Shown here one piece after another: positions 15,201 to 24,700 of a stretch of DNA of 28,600 bases. The stretch's first letter is position 1. Each line of letters begins with the position of its first letter. The notes under the pieces are model-generated. The model had not been told where the DNA came from and did no database searches. It saw only the letters and a list, made by a program, of their open reading frames with translations. Origin of the DNA: a virus; the IMG/VR virus record IMGVR_UViG_3300025636_000512, positions 1-28,600 of that record; one strand, 5' to 3'. Made by a program: the position numbers and the translations under genes.

Positions 15201-16667
15201 ATTATCTAAGTTAGTAGTATATAGTAAATTTGATTTAGATTTAGATAAAATCCATGCTTTTGCTTCTGCAGGCGTTGCTCCGGGATTTGCTTGTAGATAT
15301 AATGCTGTTACTCCAGCAACTTGCGGCGCTGCCATAGAAGTTCCGGATATATTAGTTTGCTTAAAAATAGGGTCAGTAGCAAGATACGCTTGTGATCCTA
15401 CTCCCCATTTGTTTATTGTACTAGTGCAGCTCATTATATTTGTACCTGGTGCATATATATCGACGCCTGGGCCTGTTTCACTGTATAAAGCTTTTTGTTC
15501 AACATTAGTTGCATGTATTGCACTATCTATACTTCCGACGATTACTGCCTGATCATCGTATGGGCTAGATCCTCTATGATAATAAACAGTTCCGGAACTT
15601 GTTGTAGCATAATTATTATAGTCAGCACCGGTTACTTTATCAATTTTATGACTTCTATTTCCTGCTGCAATAAAAACATGTATTCCTGCATCGATCATTT
15701 CTTGTATATCTGTGTCAACAGACGGTACACGTACATTTGTTGTCCATCTATTATTAATTGCATCATATATGTTAAGTAAGCCGTAGTTGCTGCGCTCATT
15801 TGCAGTATCGATAGCACTACCTGAATACGTTAGTCCTTTATACCGTATAGTAGATACACTTGTATAACTAATACCATACCCCCAACTCATATTAACAACT
15901 GTAGGACGTTTTACACCCGTAGTAGGATCTATAGGTTTATTTTTATGCCATTCTTTAATTACATCAAAACAAAAGCCGCCTGAAACAGGAATGCCGCCGT
16001 TTGGGTCAGTAGGACCCTGTAAGCCTGCAACTTTAACTGCGTAAATTTTAGCATTTTTAGCCCAACCGTATGTTTTACCAGCTGCAATACCTGCGCAGTG
16101 TGTGCCGTGACCGTCATAATCTGTATAATGCCCAGGCGGCATTGATCCAACTAATCCACTAGCAGTGTACCAATCAAGTTCTTCTACTCTGCTATTTCCA
16201 AGAGTATCTTGAAATTCTGGATGATCTATTTGTAATCCGCTATCTTGTATTACAATGTCAATTCCGCTTCCATCTAGTGTATAATCATAAGTACCTTCAG
16301 TAAAATTACCGTTGTATGTATTGGTATCTTCATTTATTCTTTTTAATCCCCAGTTTATAAAGACGCCGCTGTCGCTGGCAGTCTTTGTAAAGTCACCTGT
16401 TTGGGATGCTACATGACCTATTACAAGATCAGATTGTTGTTCCGGTGGAATTTCTACAGCCATTACCCTTGCATCAGCACGAAGAAATGATGCTTCTGCA
16501 TCAGTGAGCATGTAATGAGTATTTCGTTGAGAAGCGGGCCTAGCGTGTACAATACTAACTGCTCTTTTGGGAATCGCTCCGGCGCCTGTGATATCAATCA
16601 TTTCTTGATCAAATTTTTGATAGTTGACATTTTTTTGCAACGTAACAATGTATTCTTTTTCGCTCAT
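12240..16667 (-). CDS. Virion-associated subtilisin with Calx-beta, cupredoxin-like and inserted His-rich domains, 1475 aa
   Basis: Residues 5-75 look like an inhibitor I9-type propeptide. Residues about 128-485 are an S8 subtilase with all key residues: D142 in IVIQDSG, H187 in DGHGTHCAG, N337 in FIAAGN and S444 in SGTSMAAPQVAG. Then follow Calx-beta-like repeats with SVNEG starts at about 530-628, 633-735, a split one (857-906 and 1203-1258) and 1263-1366. Two cupredoxin-like domains lie at 738-854 and 1370-1475, each with the His...Cys-x2-His-x2-Met ligand set. The split repeat holds a ~300-residue domain with EHVFHTLHMHG (1053-1063). There is no signal peptide, so it is likely carried on the virion. 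It sits between fibre-like genes and is probably a tail-associated protease that acts on host surface proteins or matures neighbouring fibres; the target is unknown. The S8 call is very firm, virion location inferred. Confidence 0.9.
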   Translation of the reverse strand: MSEKEYIVTLQKNVNYQKFDQEMIDITGAGAIPKRAVSIVHARPASQRNTHYMLTDAEASFLRADARVMAVEIPPEQQSDLVIGHVASQTGDFTKTASDSGVFINWGLKRINEDTNTYNGNFTEGTYDYTLDGSGIDIVIQDSGLQIDHPEFQDTLGNSRVEELDWYTASGLVGSMPPGHYTDYDGHGTHCAGIAAGKTYGWAKNAKIYAVKVAGLQGPTDPNGGIPVSGGFCFDVIKEWHKNKPIDPTTGVKRPTVVNMSWGYGISYTSVSTIRYKGLTYSGSAIDTANERSNYGLLNIYDAINNRWTTNVRVPSVDTDIQEMIDAGIHVFIAAGNRSHKIDKVTGADYNNYATTSSGTVYYHRGSSPYDDQAVIVGSIDSAIHATNVEQKALYSETGPGVDIYAPGTNIMSCTSTINKWGVGSQAYLATDPIFKQTNISGTSMAAPQVAGVTALYLQANPGATPAEAKAWILSKSKSNLLYTTNLDNDYTQYRSLIGGENKFVFNTFNSGIQLKLGSQSDEVVLTPTYILSSSAASVNEGASFVITLATTNVINGTNIPYTISGVSNSDISDASLTGNFTIQSNTATLTVNISSDITTEGTESFVISLDDLNVTTSVTINDTSLTPVGAPTYIVSSANSVNEGEPIQFNVSTTNVDDGTTLYWSLSNSGDFGDDSTGNFTITSNSGSFTVTPTADTTTEGAETFIASIRTGSIIGTVVGTSNTITINDTSLTPDFIARTVTVASGENSYGTGNKYYIAEVAGVSPVLNLIEGQTYRFDQSDSSNNTHQLLFSETPNGTWDGGTEYTIGVTKVGTAGTAGAYTQISVAAGAPTLYYYCINHSGMGSTANTVAGAAVYSLSTSASSLQEGEKTTFTLNTTNVGDTTLVPYTITGISSSDMDTGPRSSSAVADTVGYGSNFFTREIRTSGVRLVSAGSVGGQIAVPDAFIEKVARMFQLFTNPSGVGINMNKQNQLIETLLGNTTSYHSPKPTIQRIARGAGGDYTPNFLTDAGIRSWGLEPLFDETVNNDMVWYLNSSGTPGTGDEDAQEVIEHVFHTLHMHGLDAATLKMYPQISADWATSDLYAAMAQAFDAGKWDPSGYAPNWKSDSGQYEVAVKEYLYLLNFCMFEYTSLWDGGSLDPEWTDDMRTQSGILANNPLGYALFNTHIGDVISKPTLATIRSIFQDGDIGDPTQAGSSGYVADTPISLTGNFTIISNTSELEINIAKDRTTDGNDTLTLALDNGEDSDNVSITDSSQNIGPSYYAYPAIDNVGEGSALTINVVTTDVADSTPLYWTVTNSGDFSTSSGIFTITNDTGSFTVTPTADSTTEGAETFQVQIRTGGFGGTIVNTTTPITINDVSTTPVVFTPDYTINISNSGFDYILSGTDRSGSVSGVYPALSFNSGDKVQFNVNAGTSSSHPVYIKTVAGAGSADQASGTTGQGTTTIEWTIGSSGTYYYQCLIHGPMTGNITVS
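13050..13964 (-). other. Domain nested within a Calx-beta repeat of the protease gene
   Basis: The repeat at residues 857-906 ends YTITGISSSDMD, and the next part of the same repeat, ISLTGNFTIISNTSELEI, comes only at about 1207. In the uninterrupted repeat (560-590) the two halves are joined directly: YTISGVSNSDISDASLTGNF. So residues about 902-1206 are an insertion in one loop. The insert has a Zn-site-like segment EHVFHTLHMHG (1053-1063), a KEYLYLLNF helix (1118-1126) and NNPLGYALF (1158-1165). I recall similar EH-x2-H-x2-H domains in secreted proteins of marine bacteria, without known function. Confidence 0.65.
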
Positions 16668-16680
16668 ATTTTAATTCCTG

Positions 16681-17868
16681 TTAATATAAAGGTTGCCATA
16701 CAGCACCATCGTAGTAAACTGGATAACTTCTTCCTGACCCTTTAGATGCCGGATCCCAAGTTTCTCTGTCCGCAGCAACAATCATTCCATCAGTTGGACT
16801 TGCTGGTTCAGCTGTTAAAGGAGTTAAATTTATTACATCGCTTATGATATTTGTAGAAGTTAATTGTCCTACTGATATATTATTAGTTGTAGTTGCATTA
16901 TTATCTGTAACTACATCTAATGTAATTGTACTTAATATAGCAGGTAACTCTGCGTCTTCGACATAATCTACTAGTGTTGTTATAAGTGCATATTGACTTA
17001 GGTCGGGTGGTTGATAAGTAAACTCGCCTGTTGTATTATTATATTGTATTCCGCCATTGCTAAATGGTGTCAAAGGAGAACTAACTGATAACGAAGCTAA
17101 CTGAATTCCAACAGTTGGCGTCTCAGGTTCCCATCGTTCTGCACTATCACTCCATGTTAAGACTTGACCATCAGTAGCAGCTACTTGATCTAACCTATGT
17201 GTGCTTAATAAATTATTAACACCATCGACTAGTATAGTGCTATCGTCTCCGAATACTGATCCTGTAATATCTACATTGCCTACATTTAACGAATCTAGTA
17301 CTGTTGCAACTTCAGCTTGAACATCAGCTGTAGTAGTAAACCCGGTATCATTTGTAAACTCTGATAATGACGTAGGTGTTCCATTTATTAGTGCATATGA
17401 AATTTGATTAGTTGTCGCATCTAATATTAATGTGCCGTCATTACCTCTTATACTTGCGTATACATCTGTAGCATAAATTTTATTAAATTTGTTAGTTTCA
17501 CTTCCAACAGATCCAATATTATTAGTTGCTGGAGTAATATTATTATTCATTGTAATATTATCAACAACAAGGTCACCAAAATTATTTAACGTAGCAAATT
17601 CTATACCTGTGCCTGCACTATTAACTTTTAGTACGGCGCCGCCAGCATCAGAATATGTACTAGGGACATCATCTAATTCAATAAAATTTTGTGCAAATAC
17701 TGCTGAACCTGCTATAGTTAACTGTGCTGCTGAAATAGTACCTAACGCAGTAATATTTTGTACTTCTGATATATTACTGTTTCGTAAATATAGATCGTCA
17801 CTAGCTGGTAATTCTTTAATTTTATTACTATCAGATGTATCTAATATTAACGGATATCTATTTGCCAT
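16681..17868 (-). CDS. Tail-fibre-like structural protein, 395 aa
   Basis: It starts MANRYPLILDTSDSNKIKEL and runs through shaft-like motifs common in phage fibres: AGTGIEFATLNNFGDLVVDN, then TNNIGSVGSETNKFNKIYAT (the NIGS-x-x-x-(K/N)-x(Y/F)N-(I/V)YA turn also seen in the 2906-aa protein), and residues 203-219 GSVFGDDSTILVDGVNN shared almost exactly with the neighbouring 220-aa protein. The C-terminus contains PASPTDGMIVAADRETWDPA, then YPVYYDGAVWQPLY, typical of phage proteins where the last strand contacts a knob. The N-terminal module of the neighbours is missing, so it may attach differently. A CGATAAATA late-promoter-like box lies upstream. No enzyme motif is present. Confidence 0.8.
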   Translation of the reverse strand: MANRYPLILDTSDSNKIKELPASDDLYLRNSNISEVQNITALGTISAAQLTIAGSAVFAQNFIELDDVPSTYSDAGGAVLKVNSAGTGIEFATLNNFGDLVVDNITMNNNITPATNNIGSVGSETNKFNKIYATDVYASIRGNDGTLILDATTNQISYALINGTPTSLSEFTNDTGFTTTADVQAEVATVLDSLNVGNVDITGSVFGDDSTILVDGVNNLLSTHRLDQVAATDGQVLTWSDSAERWEPETPTVGIQLASLSVSSPLTPFSNGGIQYNNTTGEFTYQPPDLSQYALITTLVDYVEDAELPAILSTITLDVVTDNNATTTNNISVGQLTSTNIISDVINLTPLTAEPASPTDGMIVAADRETWDPASKGSGRSYPVYYDGAVWQPLY

Positions 17869-17892
17869 TTCTTTAATTCCTATTGTTATACA

Positions 17893-17900
17893 TATTTATC
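17893..17900 (-). promoter_or_regulatory. T4-type late promoter -10 box, one mismatch (GATAAATA)
   Basis: On the minus strand CGATAAATATG lies in the 40-base gap between the 220-aa and 395-aa genes, with AGGAATT and the ATG following at about 24 bases. It is identical in nine bases to the box before the 1163-aa gene. Two such identical boxes at equivalent positions make a real late promoter more likely than chance. Confidence 0.5.
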
Positions 17901-17908
17901 GTATCTGC

Positions 17909-18571
17909 TTAAAGTGCTGCTATCCTAACTTGAAAGTCTGCAAAGTCTGTTGCTGCTGCTGTTTCTGTTTTTAATGTCGCTAATGTTATAGTTTCAGCTT
18001 GTAATGCGCTTGCTGCCAATACGCCTTGTGCTGCTGTTGCTGCATCAGTAATTCCATATCCTGCAAGTGTTGTAGGTTTACCAGTTAAACTTGTGAATGT
18101 TTGTGCCGGTACACTTGTTAAATATCCTGCAACACTATGATCTCCCCAACTATATGCTGTATTCCAGTTAGTTGCTTCTGTGCCGCTAATATTTGCACTA
18201 GGAATAATATTGTTTACGCCGTCTACAAGTAGTGTTGAATCATCGCCAAACACACTACCTACAGTGTCTTGCACTTCCGCAGGTGCTGCGCCGTTAACAA
18301 GTAGTGAACCACCCGAAGTAACTTCAATTCTAGCACTATTTAAGTAAATAAAATCTGCAACGTGTAAGTCTGCCCATTTTTTGTCACTAGCACCTAGATC
18401 ATACGTTGCATCAGTGTCTGGTTTGAGAGCAGTTCCGATTGATTCAGGATCAGTAAAATTACCTGCATATAATTCATTAAAATTGTCATTTATTTTATCA
18501 AACGCTGTGCGTAACGGATCACCGTCGCCTTTGTTTGCACTTGTACCTAAATTAACTGTTTGTTTTGCCAT
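17909..18571 (-). CDS. Tail-fibre-like structural protein with shared N-terminal module, 220 aa
   Basis: The first 36 residues (MAKQTVNLGTSANKGDGDPL, RTAFDKINDNFNELYA) are the same module that opens the 2906-aa and 239-aa proteins. Then come YDLGASDKKWADLHVADFIY (a variant of the NIGS...YA turn) and GSVFGDDSTLLVDGVNN (105-121), which is shared with the next gene. WNTAYSWGDHSVAGYL and SLTGKPTTLAGYGITDAATA are repeats well known from phage tail fibres. The protein ends early, in a helical ETITLATLKTETAAATDFAD segment, without a receptor-binding head. AAAGGGTAAT is the ribosome site. It overlaps the 50-aa ORF by 20 bases. Confidence 0.8.
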   Translation of the reverse strand: MAKQTVNLGTSANKGDGDPLRTAFDKINDNFNELYAGNFTDPESIGTALKPDTDATYDLGASDKKWADLHVADFIYLNSARIEVTSGGSLLVNGAAPAEVQDTVGSVFGDDSTLLVDGVNNIIPSANISGTEATNWNTAYSWGDHSVAGYLTSVPAQTFTSLTGKPTTLAGYGITDAATAAQGVLAASALQAETITLATLKTETAAATDFADFQVRIAAL

Positions 18572-18704
18572 TATTATTACCCTTTAGAAAAGTTACTCTT
18601 AATCTATTTGATGAAGAAACTACTTGGCGCGGCTGTTCATCCTTACTAGTTATCACTGTTGCTTTACCTTGTGATTTTAAATTATTAACTGTACTATTTT
18701 TCAT
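18552..18704 (-). CDS. Possible small ORF, 50 aa, bridging two structural genes
   Basis: An ATG at 18704 overlaps the stop of the 2906-aa gene as TAATG, and the frame runs to a TAA at 18552-18554, overlapping the next gene by 20 bases. The protein begins MKNSTVNNLKSQGKATVITS and contains QPRQVVSSSNRLRVTFLKG. It fills the whole 132-base gap between two genes. It is polar and basic with no known motif. The stop-start overlap supports translation; the lack of any recognised family and the short length argue for caution. Confidence 0.45.
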   Translation of the reverse strand: MKNSTVNNLKSQGKATVITSKDEQPRQVVSSSNRLRVTFLKGNNNGKTNS

Positions 18705-21700
18705 TAGTGCTTTCCTACTACAATTTCAATTACGCCGCGCTCGGTGTCTAGTTTATCTTCCAATGCCTTACCAATTACACTGCCTACTGTTGGATTATTA
18801 TTAACAATTGCATAACCTGCAATGCCTGCTGATACTAACATATCACCTTTAGTAACTTTTCCAACAACCTTACATGGTACACGCCCTTGTAGTGCTATTG
18901 CAGTAACATTATCACCTTCACAGTGTGAGTTCATTAAGTGTGCCGGATTAGTAGATACAACACCAGCAACTCTATGATCGCCTTTTTTAGTTGTTTCTGT
19001 TACTTCGGCATCGCCACCAAATATTAGCACCGTGCCTGCTTGATAAGTTTTATCTCCTAAATAATTCTCTGCCAAGTCAGCGTAGTATGATTCAGTAGCA
19101 GTGCCACGGAATAATGTTGCATAAACATTGTTGTATTTCTTAGTTGCACTACCAATATTATAAACATTATCTTCATCTGGAACAACACCTGTTTTACTAA
19201 AGATAAAGGGTTTTGCACTTAGGCCAGTTCCAGTATCACCTGTAACAATCGAAATTACACCCGATGCTTCAGTACCGCTACCGATACCAATGCCAGTAGT
19301 TGCATTACTTCTTTCGCCTGCTGCTTCAATAAAGTTAGTATAAATCCAATCAACACCTAATACTGGTTGACTAGTTAAGCTAACATTAGCAGTTTGCGCC
19401 AGTCCTTCTGAAATTCCAGTACCGCCTATATTAACACTGCCTGAGAATTCAGCAGTTACTCGTCCGCTTGGATTGCCAGTACCGTCGCCGACTGCGGTTA
19501 ATACCGTTCCTTGTGCAGGTGTTTTAATTTGTAATGTAGTATTACCAGCGCCAGTTAATGACATAACTTCGTATCCAGATGCACCAAGTATTAATGAATT
19601 AACAATAATACTACCATTTGCATCTGTTTTAACAATTGAATTAACTTCTCCTGTTTTAGTAACATTACTGATACCGTATGTTCCTGCGCCAGTCTTAATA
19701 AGTGCTTCGCCTGAATCAGATGCTGCTAATATTGTACTAGTAAAGTTACTATCTAATAGTCCGCCGCCTTCGTCAATAACAGTAGCAAATGGTACTGCAC
19801 TAATTGCTCCAGTACCGTCGACACTACGGCCAAGTACAGTATCAGTAGCAACATTTTCAATATCTGCTAATGGAACTGATCCCGGTCTTATCGAAATCCA
19901 TCCATTATCACTTGTAAATCTTCCACTATCAAATGATGCAACTCCTAAGTCGCCTTGTGTGATACCAGTTGCATTTGCTCTAGTTGTTCCAGGGTTTAGT
20001 AACAATTTACTTTGCTGTATATTCGCATCTGCTTTAACTTTAGCATCTACAATTATATTATCCTTAATAACAAAATTTGCTGCTGTGTATCTAGATGTTA
20101 CTTGATTGCCACTAAGTGTAACAATTCTATCAGTAGTTAATGATATTTCGTTGTCTGCGCCTGCAACAGCATTTGCCCATTCTGAAACTGGACCATCTAC
20201 TACAGTACCTTGTGTGCCGCCCGGAGTTGTTACAACATCTGAAGTATTAAAGTCAATTACTGATGTTGGAATATATACAATTGAAGTTAAGTTTCCTTCG
20301 TATCCTACTAATGAACTGGCATCTACAAGTGTACCAGTTGCTCCTGATATTGTTCCAGTAATAGTATCACCGCGTTCAAACGGTCCTGCAACAATTGTAT
20401 CAGCATTTAAGAATAATTTCTTATATCCTGTTGTAACTAATTGTTGACCTACTGCTGGCAGGGCAAGATCTTTATACACTAGTCCATTTATTTCAGTATC
20501 TCTAAAATCAGGTATAGTGTCATTATTTGCTTGAGCACTGTCTGCATAAGTCTTAGTTGCTGCATCTGAGCCTGACACTGGAGCTGATAAGTTCGTAATT
20601 GTATTGCCAGCTGCGTTCAAATCATCTGTCATTGGCACAGAACCGTTTGGAGCAAGTACACCTGGTCCAATTTTGTTAGCAACTGGTGTTCCGTTAACAT
20701 CATATCCTAAGCGTCTGTTAACGTATCCACGTACAGCACTTTCTGTAGGTACTGTATCTGATGCATTGTCAGTCATTGCTGTATCTGTACTAAATTCAGT
20801 AATAACAACACCACGCTTAAAGCCTAGTCCGTCAACGTCTGATAGTGCAAGACTTGCACTAAATGTAACTGTACCAGTGCCTTGATCAACACTGAAGAAA
20901 CGTCCTACTCTAAAGATACCGTTTTGGTCTGTACTTACATAGAACACACGACCTTTTGTACGCTCTTCAACTTCTTTAGCTTGATCTGATTCTCTAGGTA
21001 GACCAAAAATAACATTTGGATAATTACTTTGATTAAATCCGCCTGTACCAACATCAAGGAAATCATGTGCTGTAGCACGACATGTACTAATATTAATAGT
21101 TACACTACCAATTGCTCCGCTTTTTAAACCAGCTCTCAATGTTACAGTTTCATTTCCTAATACTACTGGACCTGCCAAACCTGCAACTGCTGATACATTA
21201 ATATCATCGCCTACTTCAGTTATATCAACAAGTCCGTATGCATTATCTTCTGCTGGCGCAACGATAGCGCCAAGTGCATCGACACCTCTATAGTTGTGTA
21301 CATAATGCTTTTTACCATTCCATGATATAATTGGTGCTGGCTGTAATGATGTTGGCGTCCATCCAAGGGGTCTATTGCCTTCTGGAGTTTTTTGGTTGTT
21401 GTTTAGTCTATAAATTTCATTAGCGTCTACAGTTGCTTGTACAGCAATTACATCATCACCAATAGTAGCTCCTTGTGTAGTTCCTCCTACACCTGCATGT
21501 GTAGTTAATGCTGCGCTAGTTCTATCTACAATTAATCTAATATAATCATATGTTTCGTCGAACCCTGCTTGTGCAACATTATCTTCTAATGTATTACCTA
21601 TACTATCTGAAGTTAAGAAACTTATCGAACGATAAACTATATCAGGATTTTCGTCAAACACAACAGCAGTACTCGGACGTATAGTTAATACATCAGGTCT

Positions 21701-24700
21701 TGCTATATCATTAAGAATATGTGTTTGGTTACGTCTATAGTTAATAAACGTTCCCCAACCTACTGCTTCTAATAATCCGTTAGTGCTATATCTTACATCA
21801 CTAGTTGAGAAATTTAATTTGTAAACAATACCGCTATATTTTGGAGTTGTTTCTTCAACGAACGGTGTTCCTGTAACTGTTACCTCAGTAATTCCGCCCG
21901 TGCCATTTACCGCACTAACTGTAATAACAGCATCGTGTGTAACATCTGTTCCACTTAGTGCTGAGCCCAAAACAGTATATGTATCACCAATTGCATGTCC
22001 ACTGCCGCCATTTGTTATTGATGCAGTATAACCATATGTAATAGTTTTATATAAACTAAATATTGCTCCTATAGGCGTACCTGGAGACGATAAGGTTGCT
22101 GGAATAGTAGTATTAATTAATGGATATTCGCCAACATGATGTGGCATTACTTCAACATTAGCAGCTTCGTATCTTGCAAACGAAGGGCGGCCTGGATGAA
22201 AAATATCAAACTCTGATCTATTACTAGGCGGATCTAACATATCATATACATGTATAGATAACTGCTCTTGCGCATTTCCGTAACCTCTAGTATCAACACT
22301 AATTGGTACACTATTTGCGCCGAATCCTGCGCCACCGGTAATTTCTAATTCGTTAATTGTATCAAATGATCCATTTACATTAGTTAAGTAAAGATACCTT
22401 GATCCACTTGCACTACCATCAGATACTTGCGCAGTATCAACTCTTACAGTGCCTGTTGCACCAGTAACTAATTGCGTAATTTGTGTAGTTGCAGTTGTTT
22501 CAATATTTCCAGTTAGTGTTAATATAAGATCTGCATCAAATGTTTTCGCTGGCAGTGTCATATCTTGTGCTAATACAATAGTATCAGGAATTTCGTTTGG
22601 ATCTGACCCTTCTGCAACTAGTCCATATTCACCATAACAGCTTGAGCCTGTAACACTTCGAATCTCTGATCCGTTTTTAGCATAGTAACTTGTCCAGCAA
22701 TAGTATGTAAACATACTAACCATTTCTGATAATGCGCCATTGACACAAATAAGTCCGTAACCTAAGTCATTAACTTGTGTAAAGTCATTCCCTAGCATAC
22801 TTCTGTTACCAGCTGTCTGTAGTGTAACTCCTAAAGGTGCGTTAACACTTTGAACAGTTCTGTGAGCAATTAATGCAGTATTTGCATCTATATCATTTTT
22901 TGCATCAACTCTTTCAGATGGTGCCCAGGAAGTAACAGGATATATTGTTAAAGGCAATGCCGAAAGAGTGTTACTATTTATAGCACCTATAATAGCATCC
23001 ATCAATATAGATATTTCAGTTGTTTCGGCCGCTGTTGCTGCGGTTCCACTTACATCTTGGCTAGGATATGTTTCTACTATTATTTGTTCAACAATAGATT
23101 TTAATTCTGTAAACATAGCAACATATATAGGCTTTTGAGTAGCTGTTAAAATACTTACTCCATCATCAAAATAGAATCTTGCAAAAGTTTTTATAGCAGT
23201 GTTGCCGCCATATTGAATGTCATAACTTAATGCATCAACAATATAATTAATTTCTGTTAGTAACTCTCCTTGTACATAACCAGCTGCTGCATTATACGTA
23301 GGATATGTAGTAGTAAGCCATGTATCAATTTCAGTTCCGATAAAGGTTCTGTTTGTTTGTAATTGTTCACGTGCAAATCTTTTGTTACTATCAACTCCTG
23401 GATCTGAGTATACAATAGCATCAGCATTAGCAGTTCCGTTTGTGATTATATCAATAACTTCATCAAATCCTGCATTTGAATCAGCTAATGATGCTGCACT
23501 ATCAGCAACCTCAGGTAACGCTGCAACTTCAGCTTTCGCTACTCCGATTGCTGTAGTTGTTTGTGTTAATTGGTCATCAATCACTACATTTGCATATGAT
23601 CGACGATATGCTAATCCGTTTGTTACACTGTTATAGTTTGTTCCAAATGCAACATCGTAACCGATACCTTCTAAGATATAACGTGTGTCTCTATCACACT
23701 TATCTTCATTAAATTCAAATGTTCCAACAGTATCTAAATTAATTCCTGTAATTAATGAACTAGTAGTTCCAGTGAAGCCGTTACCGTCATTTGAGTTACG
23801 GTCTAATATTAATTCAGCAGTACCAAAATCAGGATCATATTGTGAAACGGCGTTAATTTGGAAACGGCGACCGTCTATATAAAACGCACTAGGTACTTGC
23901 GGCTTACGTATAAACAATCCTTGATTAGGTAAACTTTTAACTTTTAATCGGAAATTAGAACTGTCTACTTTTTCAACAACTTGTACACTACTATTACCTG
24001 TAAATGCATCAATAAACATGCCGCCACTAAAAACTTGCTTATTCTGTGATTTAGAAAAACTTGATCCTACTTGAATATATGGCGACTTAGTTAAAACTTG
24101 ACCTTCTGGATCAAGTGTACACATAAATCCTCCGTGCCCCTGTACAGTAATATTACTTACACGGGTTGCATCGTTCATTAAAAATACATCCATTTGATCA
24201 TTTCTTAATGGCGGATTGTAGTTTGCATTAAATGCAAACGTAATAGTACCAATTAACAATTGTACAGTTTCTTGCGGACCTTTAACTTCGGTCCAATAAC
24301 TGTTTACTTCTTGAGCATCTAATATAGCGTTTGATGTGTTTTCAGTATTACATTGGTAATATACAGTTAAACCTGCATCGATTGTTTTTACTACATTTCC
24401 CACACGATAAAGTTTATCAGCTACCCAATCATCCGGTTCTGCAGATCCATTAAACAAGTCAGCAGTTGGATAATCTAAACTATCACCCAGTACTGGAGGA
24501 GTAACTCCAGTTAATAATGAAGTAGCAAGTGTGTATATATAGTTCATTCCGGCTATACATCCTGCTTCATTAATTTCACCTAATGACCCTTCATAAAATT
24601 CACCTTGGGTTTCTAATGCAAATTCATTGCCACCGCCTCTTAAATCTTTAATAAGAGAATCTACAATGTATCCTGTGTCTCTTTTACTTTTAACTTCACT

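Noticed and set aside
19473-20105. Plus-strand open frame of 210 residues inside the giant fibre gene
   Set aside because: Antisense to fibre motifs (DAATK-type and shaft repeats); no ribosome site or family resemblance.
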